Shown here: positions 1-11,411 of the stretch, piece after piece
Layout of the letters: each line of letters begins with the position of its first letter
Numbering within the stretch: the stretch's first letter is position 1
NCBI GenBank assembly: GCA_026120185.1
Contig: JANUWF010001821.1
Coordinates: 1,240,001 to 1,304,000 of the forward strand
Direction of reading: 5' to 3'
DNA length: 64,000 nucleotides
Source of the DNA: Voacanga thouarsii
Lineage: Eukaryota > Streptophyta > Magnoliopsida > Gentianales > Apocynaceae
Made by a program: the position numbers and the translations under genes
The notes under the pieces: model-generated
Told to the model about the DNA's origin: nothing
The model's input: only the letters and a program-made list of their open reading frames with translations
Databases searched by the model: none

Positions 1-3000
1 ATTCAGAGTATAAAACAAATTCTTGGTCTTCAGCATGGAAAAGTTTATGATAGTGTTAAATCTCTGAGATATGGTCACTTAATGATTATGACTGATCAGG
101 TGGCTTCTCACTTCTCCCATTTCTCTCCACCTTCCACTTTCCTTCTTAGAAAGAGAAGATCATGGTTTCTGTTCTTTTAACCAATGTTCCAATTTTGTTT
201 TCATACAGGATCATGATGGTTCACACATCAAAGGGCTATTGATTAATTTCATCCATTCATTTTGGCCATCACTGCTGAAAATTCCATCTTTCTTGGTGGA
301 GTTCATAACACCTATTGTGAAGGTCCTAACTGTTTGTCACGTTGTTTTATGTTTAATTAGCATTTCTATGTCAATATTCAGACATAAATTTCCTTGGAGC
401 ATGTTCAAATTCTTTGACCTTTCTTGTACCTCAGGCTACTCATAAAAATGGTAGAGTTTTGTCATTTTATACTATGCCTGAGTACGAGGCATGGAAGGAA
501 AGTTTAGGTGGTAATGCCAGTGGTTGGTCCATTAAGTATTATAAGGTTTGTCTACTAAAAGTCATTGATGTTATGGTTTTAGGGCCTACAAATTCAGGTA
601 CTTTACAATCTTTGACATCCTGTACAGGGGTTGGGAACAAGCACGTCAAAGGAAGGAAAGGAGTACTTCCAAGATCTTGGAAAGCACAAAAAAGATTTCC
701 TCTGGGTGGATGACCAAGATGGGGAGGCAATAGAGCTTGCCTTCAGCAAGAAAAAGATTGAAGCAAGGAAGAACTGGCTTCGGCAATTTGAGGTCTGAAG
801 ATAACATGTTTTGATGATTTTAGAGCTGTAACAATCATGTAGCCTAATTTCCACTATTTTTGTTGTCATCCAGCCTGGTACTTACTTGGATCAGGAAGAG
901 AAACTCATCAAGTACAGTGACTTTGTCAATAAGGAACTCATACTGTTTTCAATGGCGGATCTACAAAGGTCCATTCCATCAATGGTTGATGGTCTGAAGC
1001 CAGGTCAAAGAAAGATCCTTTTCTGTTCTTTCAAGAGGAACTTTGTCAAGGAAGCGAAAGTAGCTCAGTTCTCCGGTTATGTCTCTGAGCACTCAGCTTA
1101 CCATCATGGGGAGCAGAGTCTTGCCAGCACAATTATTGGTATGGCTCAGGATTTTGTGGGTAGTAACAACATCAATCTTCTTCAACCAAATGGTCAGTTT
1201 GGCACCAGAAACCAGGTGAACTATCTATTTAAACTTTTCCCCCCAGAAGTATGCTCCTAAGTTCCTTTGGTTTGGTACTGTCCATATTTTGCTGGGAGAA
1301 TCCAATTCAGTTAACAATTAAATGATTGTGCTACTTGAATTATTTTTACACACAGGGAGGTAAAGACCATGCAAGTGCCAGGTACGTATACACTAAGCTT
1401 TCTCCTATCACGAGATACCTGTTCCCAAAGGATGACGATGGCCTTCTGGATTACTTGAATGAAGATGGTCAGTCCATTGAACCTACTTGGTAAGTCTTAA
1501 TATTATATTAGACATGAAAACTATCACCATAGGGAATGGAATATTATTCAGATTAATGAGGAGATGATTCCTTTGTGACATAGGTACATTCCCATTATTC
1601 CTATGGTTCTAGTTAATGGGAGTGAAGGGATTGGAACAGGATGGAGTTCGTACATCCCAAATTACAATCCAAGGGATATTGTAGCTAACATTAGGCGTAT
1701 GCTGAATAATGAGGCAATGGAGCCTATGGATCCTTGGTATAAGGGGTTCAAAGGAACCATTGAGAAAACAGCAACAAAGGAAGCTGGTGTTACCTATACA
1801 ATCAGCGGAATTGTAGAGGAAGTAGATGAGACTACACTTCGGATAACAGAGCTGCCAATTCGCAGATGGACTCAGGATTACAAAGAGTTTCTGGAATCAA
1901 TTATGACTGGCAATGAAAAAGTCAAGGATCCGTTCATTAAGGTAGGTATCATCCATTTTATGTTATTACAGCTTGAATGTATGTAAGTCGCAATCTGATA
2001 GGAGTTTCCTTCTCCAGGAATTTAGGGACCATACTGATGACACTACTGTTTACTTGGAAATAATCTTATCCGAGGAGAATTTACTAATGGCCAAGCAAGA
2101 GGGTTTGCTGAAGAAATTTAAGTTAACCACTACAATTAGCACAAGTAACATGCACCTATTTGACCCAAAAGGTGTTATCAAGAAATATGATACTCCAGAA
2201 CAAAGTATGCACTGCAATGATGATTTAATTTTCATTATTGTTTGAGATGTATTCACTTTGCTTACTGTACATGATTATTTTGCAGTTCTAGAGGACTTCT
2301 TCCATGTAAGGCTCGAACTTTATGAGAAAAGAAAGGTAAGTTGGTTAACTAGATGATTAACAGCATTTTGGAAGTTTTTGAACAATTTATTTGCAAGATA
2401 TGGCTGCCGATCTGAACTCATGATCCAATGCAGAAAGTTTTGCTGGATAATCTTCAAATGGAACTGCTGAAACTTGATAACAAGGTCAGGTTTATCCTTG
2501 GCGTTGTGGAAGGCACAATCATTGTCAGCAACAGAAAGAGAGCGGACTTGTTCATGGAATTGAAAGAAAAAGGTTTCACTCCTTTCCCCACCAAAAAAAG
2601 TGTGGGAGCAGTTGTTGCTGGGTCAACTGATGATGCTGAAGAAACTGAAGAGAGTTCTGAAGTGGCTACCGGCAGAGGAGTAGTTCGGGCAAGTGATTAT
2701 GACTATTTGTTATCAATGGCAATTGGAACCTTGACCCTTGAGAAAGTTCAGGAGCTATGTGCCAATAGGGATAAGCTCAAGGAGGAGGTTGATGATTTAA
2801 GGAAGGCGACTCCAAGATCACTGTGGATGAATGATCTTGATGCTCTTGAGAGCCAACTTGATGTATGAACAAAGAGCTGAATTGGCCTCTTTTAGATGTT
2901 CCATTCCATGATTTCTTAACTAATAATTGATCCTGTAATTCAGGAACAAGATAAAACTGATGCCCAGGCAGAGGAAGCAAGAAAGAAGATGAAGAGCAAG

Positions 3001-4231
3001 GTGGTGATCAGAGAAGCTGGTCACAAGGCAACCCGCCAACCAGTAAAACCACGGAAGAATAATAAGAAGGCCAGCAGTGAAGAAACCACCGTTGAACCAA
3101 TGGAAATATCAGCTACTTCAGCTTTTGAAAGCAGTGAGTTAAAAAATTTCCCCCTTTTTTTTTAATTATAGCTATATATCCAACTTTCACCTGGTGTTTT
3201 AGGGTTTTTTTTTTCTTTTTTTCTTTTATGTCCTTTCAGATGATGCTCCTGAGGTAGCAAAAAAGCCCAATGGCAAAGCAGGACCCAAGAAAGCTCCAGC
3301 TAGAAAGGTTGGTAGACAATTTTCTTCAAGGGCGATGATCTTGTCATCCAAGCAAATATTTTATGTTTTCATAAATCTTGCCAGCAGGAAAAATCTGCTT
3401 CTGTGCTGAGAGATGAAGATGATGATGACGATGAGGTGCTGGAGCTAAAAGACAGACTCGCAGCCTATAACCTGGAGTCATCCCCTGATCGGTCTGAAGG
3501 TAAAATGTCTCAACCTTCATTATTCTGAACTGCCTTTCTGTGTCAACCCTAACATATCATAACAAGTAAGAGGTAGCTTCCATTGCATGTCCTTTTTTGC
3601 AAATTGGCATGGCATATGATGGCTTGTTTTGTTTTCCACAGCCATGGATGGTGATGTCTCTAATGTACAAGCTCAGAAAAAAGAACCCAGTAAAAGAGCT
3701 GCTGCTAAGAAGAAGCCCTTGTCAACCGTCACAGAGATATCTGATGATGATGATGCTGAGATTGATATAAGCAGTGATGAAAATTTTGAGCTGGAAGAAG
3801 AGCCAAAAGGAAGGAAGAAAACTGCCAACACAAAAGCAGCTAAGCCTCCAGCAGCAACAAAGAAAAGAGGTCCAGCTAAAAAAACTTCTCAGCTTGCTGG
3901 TCAGAAGCTCATAACAGAAGTTCTGAAGCCCACTGGGAATGCTGGGATTTCTCCAGAGAAGAAAGTCAGGAGAATGAGGCCTTCACCATTCAACAAGAAG
4001 AGTGGCTCTGTGCTGGGAAGGATTAGTCAGAAGGAAGACGAGGAGACTTCGGCCGAGGAGGAGCAAGTTAGCCCTGCTTCAGCTTCAGGAAGTACGGAGG
4101 AAACCACTCAATTTGTGGCTCCAAGAGCTAGACCACAGAGGGGCAATCGTGGGAAGACAACATATGTCTTAAGCGAATCTGATAGTGAACAAGCCACGGA
4201 TGACTCTGATTTCAACGAAGATGACGATTAG
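1..4231 (+). CDS. TOP2: DNA topoisomerase II (C-terminal part, 5' end outside window)
   Basis: This is a type IIA topoisomerase that passes one DNA duplex through a transient break in another, for chromosome segregation and decatenation in the nucleus. Exons read by frame and splice sites: 1-99, 209-322, 435-545, 628-792, 874-1215, 1356-1489, 1584-1941, 2018-2204, 2286-2335, 2434-2862, 2944-3133, 3240-3307, 3388-3499, 3642-4231. All phases agree, giving 982 codons before TAG. The TOPRIM metal motif DHDGSH is at 209-226. The winged-helix/tower part follows, with the catalytic tyrosine codon at 1383-1385 in the context ASARYVYT. The C-terminal tail from about 2940 is Lys- and Asp/Glu-rich (a DEDDDDDE run), typical of the divergent regulatory tail with nuclear localisation signals. 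Plant TOP2 is about 1470 aa, so the ATPase domain lies upstream of the window. The 3388 acceptor could instead be 3385, adding one residue. No disrupting stop is seen. Confidence 0.96.
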
Positions 4232-4620
4232 ATCACTGACATTTCTCTGACTTTGACATGACAGAATAACATGCATTTTCCCTTGTAATGTTTAAAGAAG
4301 TAACAAAGTTACAGCCTTAGTGACTGGTTTCTTGTTTGACCAACGTGAGAATCATTTTAGCATGGAACTCTTATTTCTTGTTCCCTTGTTTGAATCCAGA
4401 GTAGAGCAAAATCTTTGAAAATTTGTTGATGGCAGTTTTGCTGCAGGTCTGTAATCTGTGTGGAAATGGTGCAGCCAGAGTGTAATCTTCAGAGGCTGAA
4501 AATGGTGAGAAGACTCAAAAGTGCATCTAAGCAGGCAAACTTTTTACTACATAAGAATTTGAAGATAAAAAAATTTCTTGAACTTTGCCTGCCAAAATGT
4601 AATGATCCTATTACGCGAGA
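4232..4620 (+). other. TOP2 3' UTR and downstream spacer
   Basis: No gene is seen. The first part after the TAG should be the TOP2 3' untranslated region. No single canonical AATAAA is obvious, so the poly(A) site is not placed. The ORF that could be read at 4460-4762 runs into the AT-rich repeat and has no recognisable protein character. Confidence 0.4.
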
Positions 4621-5245
4621 GCTTATTTGCCTTAGAGTCGCGCAGTTGGTATTTGAAATAAATTTGAAAAATAACAAGCGTAATTTGTTTTTGGACGAAT
4701 CGAAAGTTCACGAACAAAAACTCATTCGAATGCGCGTGTGTTCGAATAAAATATGTAAATAACAAACTCAAACATAAATTCGAATTCGAATAATAAACGA
4801 ATAAATTTGAATATATTTATAAATATATTTGAATGTTTGTGAATATATTTTTATATTTTTAAAAATTAATTATTTTTTTTATATTTTATAATATTAAAAT
4901 TTATTTTTAGTAAATTTTATATTATAATTATAATATTAATATTAATTATATTATTATATATTTATTTAAGTTAATATTGTAATATTCAATTAATTTAATT
5001 TAAATTTAAATTATTATTTTTATAAATTTTAAAATAAAAAATATAAATTAAACGAATTCGAACGTTAATCAATTTTTTCGAACTCGAGTTTAAATAAATT
5101 CAAATATTATCAAATAATAATCGAACGAATTCAAATACGAATTCGAGCTCGAATAATAAACAAACGAATTCGAATAGTGTTCGATTATATTCGAACTCAA
5201 ATTTAAAAATATAATATTCGATTCGTTCACATTCGAATACAACTC
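4620..5245. repeat. AT-rich dispersed repeat rich in TTCGAA/GAATTCGA motifs
   Basis: About 600 bp of strongly AT-rich DNA is framed by clusters of GAATTCGAA, TCGAATAATAAAC and TTCGAACTCGAG-type words on both sides (about 4680-4800 and 5050-5240), with a nearly pure A/T core between. The motif clusters are partly self-complementary, so the two flanks can pair. It resembles dispersed non-coding repeats common in plant genomes. I cannot name the family and find no clear terminal repeats or target duplication. Confidence 0.5.
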
Positions 5246-5635
5246 TAGACTACTCTATCTCGGCCAATATCATCCACCCCTCTATGTTGATTGTGCAAAT
5301 ATTTACAAGAATATTTCCTTTTGAAAGCATGAAGACAGACTATTTTTTTCAATTTCAAAGTAGCATATACGTGTAATGCAGAATGAACTTGAACTTTGAA
5401 TCCAAAAACTACCTTTTGACTAAATTCATAATGCAGCATTATTTTACTACATTGGTGCTGAAAATTCAGAACTTTAGATTAGCAATAGTGTCAAGGTGCA
5501 TCATTTCAAACAAGCGAATGTTAGCACGGCCAGTTCTTGGAAAGTAATTTTGATACTAGGGGAGCAAAAAGTGAAGTAAAAATGGTACAGAAGATGATAG
5601 AGAAATTGTTGTTTAGGATTAAAGTGCGAGTGGAG
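5246..5635. other. Spacer with weak similarity to the region 3' of the copia element
   Basis: No gene is seen. A 29-bp stretch around 5380-5408 (CAGAATGAACTTGAAC...) recurs with two mismatches at about 11088-11116, on the other side of the retrotransposon. This suggests an old local duplication or a shared repeat. The target-site copy TTATA at 5636-5640 belongs to the adjacent element. Confidence 0.35.
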
Positions 5636-5640
5636 TTATA

Positions 5641-5982
5641 TGTTAAATTTAAGAAGTAGTCTAAAGCTTTGGTTGTTAAGTTAATGGTTGCCAAGTCAGA
5701 TTTCGGGTCAACAGTTGAAAATGCCAGATCATTGAATACTGCCTTTGATCCTGGCTGAATGTTTTTGGCGGCAAAGCAACCAATTTTCAGAAGCTATTTT
5801 TGTTTCTTTCTTTGACATTTGTTAATTATTAGATGTAATCCAAGTTTTATAGTTCAGTTGATAGTTTAGTTTAGATCTGAATGATATATATTAAAACACT
5901 TGTGTATTAATTTATTTTTTTCATCAATCAAAGAGTGAAATATTTCCCAATTTCAGTTTCTTTCATGTCTTCATTTTCTACA
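5641..5982 (+). repeat. 5' LTR of copia element 1
   Basis: 342 bp, starting TGTTAAATTT and ending TCTACA. It matches 10699-11036 along its length (shared blocks such as GGTTGCCAAGTCAGAT and ATATTTCCCAATTTCAG). It has the short TG...CA ends expected of LTRs. Confidence 0.92.
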
Positions 5983-5993
5983 TGGTATCAGAG
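5983..5993 (+). promoter_or_regulatory. Primer-binding site of copia element 1
   Basis: TGGTATCAGAG directly follows the 5' LTR. This is complementary to the 3' end of plant initiator tRNA-Met, the usual primer for reverse transcription in plant copia elements. Confidence 0.9.
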
Positions 5994-6988
5994 AATTGTT
6001 CTTGCGTGGTTCAATTCTGTGGAAGATGAAAGTCTGAATCAAAATTCTGTTCAATTCTTGCATAGTTTTAGTTTTGTTTTATGAGGTAATCATCGAAATC
6101 AAAGTCTCCGATTGTTTACATGATTTTTAGTTGAATTAGTTATGTGTTTTCTGGTCATCGAAGCTGTGAATTTTGTATACTCTGATTGAGGAGCTATGGC
6201 TAATAAGGAGTTTGCAGTATCTAGTTCATTTTATATGCATCCGAATGAAAATCCATCTTTGATTTTGGTTCAATTGTCTTTAAATGAAAGAAATTATCAT
6301 CAATGGTGTAGAGTAATGAGGATGGCTTTGATTTCTAAGAACAAATTAGGTTTTGTCAATGGTAGCATCAAAGCACCTATTCGTTCTCACAGTTCATATG
6401 CAACTTGGGAACAATGAGATAATATGGTTTTGTCATGGATTTTGAATTCAATTTCATCATCCATAGCTCAAAGTGTAATTTGGATGGCTAATGCCTATGA
6501 TGTATGGATTGATCTATGTGAACGTTTTTCTCAAGGGGATTCTTTTAGAATTTTAGAATTTCAGAATTTCAAGAAGACATATATAACTTGAAATATCATT
6601 AATTGTAAATGAGTAGTATACAAATTTGAAGACTCTGTGGGAAGAATTGTTAAATTTGAGGCCACTTCCCATTTGTCACTGTGATCCAAAATGTCAATGT
6701 CTAGCATTACCTGAAGTCAAGACAAACACTGATGCTGATTTTGTTATCAGATTTATAAAAGGATTAAAGGAAGAATTCAGTGGCAAAAAGTCTCAGGTCG
6801 TATTGACTAAGCCTTTTCCAACTATGAACTAGGCTTTTTTTATGGTTTCCACACATAAAAGATCACTTAATTACCACACTGCACATTCTGATAGTTCAGT
6901 TTCTGCATGTGCTCAAGTTTTTGCTGCAAGAAACATTGTAGTAAATTCATCTTTACAAGCTGGAAATGTCCCAAAGCATGAGCTCATG

Positions 6989-7075
6989 TTAAATGCAGTT
7001 GGAAATGTTGGTGAGAAAAATATACAGTTGGAAATGTTAAATGCAGTTGGAAATGTTGGTGAGAAAAATATACAG
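6989..7075 (+). repeat. In-frame 48-bp duplication in gag
   Basis: A 48-bp unit encoding NAVGNVGEKNIQLEML is followed by a second copy matching for 39 bp (6989-7036 and 7037-7075). The period is a multiple of three, so the gag frame continues through it, just upstream of the zinc knuckle. Confidence 0.85.
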
Positions 7076-9316
7076 AATGCTGGATATCAAGGGTATAGAA
7101 AAGGAAATAATATGAACAGAAGGTTGCAATGTACATTCTGTGGATTGTAGGGACACACAATAGACAGATGTTATAAGAAGTATGGATTTACAACAAGCTA
7201 TAGAAATAAAAACAGGACTATAGGGAATCAAAATTTTATGCCACAAGCTAATGCTGTTGTTGACAGTGGTAATTTTCAGAGTGTTTCCAATGGTGTAATT
7301 TCAGCTCCAGGTTGTTCACAAACTTCAATGGATTCTCAGCCTTCAAAGTATGTAACTCAATAATAGTATCAACAGTTGTTGAAATTGATTCAGTCTCAAC
7401 TTGCTCTCCTTCATCCAAAACCAGCATTGCTTCTGACCATAATCATTCAATCAACCAAGAAACTCTTCTACCAAAATTTTCAAATTCATTACAAGAAGCT
7501 CAAGACATCGGCATATGCTCTTCAATCTGGATTTTAGATTCAAGGGCTATAGATCATGTTTGCTCTTGCTTAGACTCTTTTTCTGATTATCATTCTGCTC
7601 AAAATATGTCCATAAAGTTACTAACTGGAGATATAGTACAGTTTCACACAGAGGCACAGTTCATTTAACTTCTTCCATGGTTTTAGATCAAGTCCTATTC
7701 ATTCCTAAATTCTCTTTTAATCTGATTTCTGTTAGTAAACTTCTTCAGCAATCAAAATGTGTCATAACTTTCAAAAATGATTGTTGTTTTATTCATGATC
7801 TACATCATGGTCGGATGGTTGGATCAGCTAGACTTTCTAGGGTCTTTATCATCTTGATCTACACCTACCTACTTCCATTTTGAATTCAGCTTATGATGTT
7901 ACTAATGGTGAATTTTACAATGAAACACTGTTATGGCATTTTAGACTAGGTCATTTGTCTACAAAGCAGTTGAGTGAGGTTCAAAAGGTTGATTCTTCTA
8001 TTGTTTTACCTACTACTGATATATTTTGTCCAATTTGCCCTTTAGCTAAACAACACAAATCTTCTTTTCCCGTACATCATGGAGTTGTTGAATCTATTTT
8101 TTATTTGATTCATATGGATATTTGGAGACCTTTTAATATCAGTACAGTTCATGGTCATAAGTATTTTCTGACTATAGTGGATGATTTCAATAGATTTTCT
8201 TGGGTGTTTTTGTTAAAACAAAAATTTGAAGTAAGATCTTTGATACAACATTTTATTGCTTATATTGAAACTTAGTTTAATAAAAGGGTTAAGGTCTTGA
8301 GATCTAATAATGGTCTTGAGTTTCAACTTCCTGATTTCTATCATTCAAAAGGTATCCTTCATCAAACTTCATGTCCTTATACCCCTGAGCAAAATGGTAT
8401 TGTGGAAAGAAAATATCAACATATTCTTAATGTAGCTAGAGCTCTTAGGTTTCAATCACAAATACCTCTTGCATATTGGGATTATTGCATTCAACATGTT
8501 TGTGTATTTGATAAATGTTACCCCTACTCCTGTGTTAAACCAACAGACACCATTTGAAAGATTATATCATAAATCTCCAGATTATAGTGTTCTTAAGGTC
8601 TTTGGCATTTTGGCTTATGCTTGTGTTCAATTGCCTTATAAGCATAAATTCGATCCTAGAAGTAAACCTTATGTTTTTACTGGCTATTCTTCTTCTACAA
8701 AGGGTTTTCTTCTGTTAGACTTCTTCTCTAGGGAAATTTTCATGTCAAGAAATGTTTGTTTCACAAAATCTTATTTTCCTTTTGTACATCATAAAACTTC
8801 ACCTAGTTCCAGTTTGGATAAACCTATTCTACCCTTACCTTATTCTTCATCTTTCCATCTACCTCACACCTCCTCTCAACAAGCTTCACATTTACCTTCT
8901 TCCTCTACTTCTGCAATTCCTCTTAGAATGCCTACTAGGCATATCACTACACCTGCTCACTTCTCAAATTATATTTGCTCTAAAGTGCAGAGAATTACTA
9001 TGCCACACTTCCTACCTTCCTCTATTACATGTTCAGCTTTTCTATGCAATGCTACTAAGCATTTTGAACCTAAGCATTATTTTGAGGCTATGCAATTCAA
9101 AGAATGGTGTGCAACAATGGAAGCTTACAGCTTTAGAAGCTAACAGACATGTCATTTATTTCCTTTACCTCCTAGAAAGAAGGCTATTGGTTGTAAATGG
9201 GTATATCAAATTAAGTATAAGGCTAATGGATCTCTTGATAGGTATAAAGCAAGACTTGTTGCAAAAGGATATACTCAACAAGAAGGAGTAGATTTCTCGG
9301 ATACTTTTGCCCCAAT

Positions 9317-9554
9317 TGTGAAGATTACCACTATCAAACTAATGTTAGCTCTAGCTGCAAAATCTAACTGGCATATTCATCAATTAGATGCGAATAATGC
9401 TTTCTTACGTGGTAATTTGTTTGAAGAGGTTTATATGTGAAGATTACCACTATCAAACTAATGTTAGCTCTAGCTGCAAAATCTAACTGGCATATTCATC
9501 AATTAGATGCGAATAATGCTTTCTTACGTGGTAATTTGTTTGAAGAGGTTTATA
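9317..9554 (+). repeat. 119-bp exact tandem duplication in the RT region
   Basis: 9317-9435 is repeated at 9436-9554 with no difference that I can see. It covers the RT segment [17 protein letters not shown] to EEVY. Because 119 is not a multiple of three, it shifts the frame and puts a TGA at the junction, killing RT. The identity of the copies suggests a more recent event than the LTR divergence. Confidence 0.93.
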
Positions 9555-10689
9555 TGGATATGCCCCCAGGTTTTGCCACTACTGATGTCTCTTTGGTTTG
9601 TAAACTTGACAAGTCTTTATATGGACTTAAATAGGCTAGTAGACAATGGAATGCTAAACTTACTACCTACTTGCTATCACTTGGTTTTCATCAGTCAAAA
9701 AGCGACTGTAGTTTATTTTTTAAGAGGACCAGTGGGTTATTCATTGCTATTTTGGTATATGTTGATGACATTCTTGTTTTGAGTAATCAATTAGATGCTA
9801 TTACTAATGTCAAAAGTTAGTTGCATCATCAATTTCAAATCAAAGATTGGGAGGATCTTCATTATTTTCTTGGTTTTGAGATTCATAGAGATTCAGCTAG
9901 TATTGTTCAATCTCAATAGAAATATGTGCTAGATATGCTTCAAACACATGGTTATATTGGTTGTAAACCAGTTTCTACTCCTTTAGATATGGCTATTGGA
10001 GATTCAGAATTGTTTAATGATGTTTCTTTGTATCGGAGTTTAGTTGGGAAGCTACTATATTTGACTCATAGCCGACCAAACATTACTTTTGCAGTTCAAC
10101 GGTTGAGTTAATTTCTCACAGTTCCAACAATTTTGCATATGCAAGCTATGTATAGGCTTCTTAGATATCTAAAGGGTTCTATTGATTTTAGTTTTCATTT
10201 TCCAGTTGACACTTCTTTTGCTCTTCAAGTATATGTTGATTTAGATTGGGTAGGCTACCTTGTTTCTTGAAGGTCCATTACTGGTTTTTGCATTTATTTT
10301 GGATTTGCACTTGCGTCCTAGAAATCCAAGAAGTAGTTAGTGGTTGCTTGAAACTCTGCTGAAGTAGAATATAGAGTTTTAGCTCAATCTGTTTGAGAGT
10401 TGCAGTGAATTATACATCTCTTTCATGAACTTGGTTTTAATTGCATCTTACCTGTTCCTTTATTTTGTGACAATAGAAGTGTAATTTACGGTTGAAAATC
10501 CTATATTTCATAAATGGACTAAGCATATAGAGCTAGATTGTCATTTCATTCGAGATCAATATCAAGCTGGTTGTATTAAACCCTTGCTAGTTTCTGTTCA
10601 GCGGTTAGCTGACATTTTTACGAAGGCATTATCTCCTACTCCTTTCTCTCTTTTGTTGTCTTATTTGGGGTTCTCTCTGCATCCAACTT

Positions 10690-10698
10690 GAGGGGAGA
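10690..10698 (+). promoter_or_regulatory. Polypurine tract of copia element 1
   Basis: GAGGGGAGA immediately precedes the TG that opens the 3' LTR. This is the expected plus-strand primer for reverse transcription. Confidence 0.8.
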
Positions 10699-11036
10699 TG
10701 TAAAATTTCAAAAGAAGTCTAAAGTTGTGATTGTTAAGTCAATGGTTGCCAAGTCAGATTCCAGGTCAGCAGTTAAAGATGCCAGATCATTGAATACTGC
10801 CGATTCATCTAAATTTTCATTTGATCCGGCTGAATATTTTGGCGGCAAAGCAACTAATTTCCAAAAGCTAATTTTGTTTCTTTCTTGACAACTGTTAATT
10901 ATTGAATGTAATCTAAGTTTTATAGACCAATTGATAATTTAGTTTAGATCCGAATGATATATATTGTTCCATTTTTGACATCAGTCAGAGAAATATTTCC
11001 CAATTTCAGTTTCTTTCGTATGTCTTCATTTTCTCA
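10699..11036 (+). repeat. 3' LTR of copia element 1
   Basis: 338 bp, starting TGTAAAATTT and ending TTCTCA, homologous to 5641-5982. It is followed by the target duplication TTATA at 11037-11041. Confidence 0.92.
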
Positions 11037-11041
11037 TTATA

Positions 11042-11411
11042 CTCCAAGACTAGCTTGAAATACTTTAGGACTTGTGTGAAAAAAATTCAGAATGAGCTTG
11101 AACTATGAATCCAAAAGGCTTTTTTTTTTTTTTTTCTCACAATTATAAACTAGAAAAACAATAAAAAGACATCAATCTGACAGGTGAAAAAAAAAATCTC
11201 TCTAATTTCTTGAACTAGACGATGATTGTGCGTGATAAAATCATTGTACTAACATGGCCAGATGAGAGTGGCTGTACATATTCTGGTTAGCCATTAACTA
11301 AGGTAAACCTACATATCAATAAAAGCATAGCATATTAAAACTTACAGCAATGACAAAGATCACAGAATCTAGCCTGATAAGCAAGATAGTCACAAACAAT
11401 TGACTAAGTAA
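11042..11411 (-). other. 3' UTR/downstream region of the OBERON-like gene
   Basis: No separate gene is seen. Read on the minus strand this follows the stop codon of the OBERON-like gene at 11412, so the part nearest 11411 is its 3' UTR. It contains a T15 run near 11121. Confidence 0.45.

Larger units (their letters stand above)
6196..10680 (+). pseudogene. Copia gag-pol polyprotein, broken
   Basis: ATG at 6196 opens a gag of the Retrotran_gag_3 type (NPSLILVQLSLNERNYHQW). The fragments then follow the copia order. A CCHC zinc knuckle lies at about 7130-7171 (CTFC...GH...RC), with a TAG inside it. The protease has WILDSRAIDH at about 7530, where the expected catalytic DSGA has become DSRA. 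The integrase has an HHCC zinc finger (WHFRLGH...CPIC) at about 7930-8060, with the catalytic core to about 8560. RT has YVDDIL at about 9755. RNase H remnants lie at about 10230-10620. In-frame stops and frameshifts occur throughout, including one caused by a 119-bp tandem duplication in RT. No functional protein is expected. Confidence 0.92.
5641..11036 (+). mobile_element. Ty1/copia LTR retrotransposon, decayed, full length with TSD TTATA
   Basis: The element has two LTRs (5641-5982 and 10699-11036), a primer site complementary to initiator tRNA-Met directly after the 5' LTR, a polypurine tract before the 3' LTR, and the 5-bp target duplication TTATA at 5636-5640 and 11037-11041. The internal order is gag, protease, integrase, RT, RNase H, which defines copia rather than gypsy. 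The LTRs differ by many substitutions plus indels, and the coding region has numerous stops and frameshifts, so this is an old, non-autonomous copy. It lies between TOP2 and the OBERON-like gene and interrupts neither. Confidence 0.95.
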
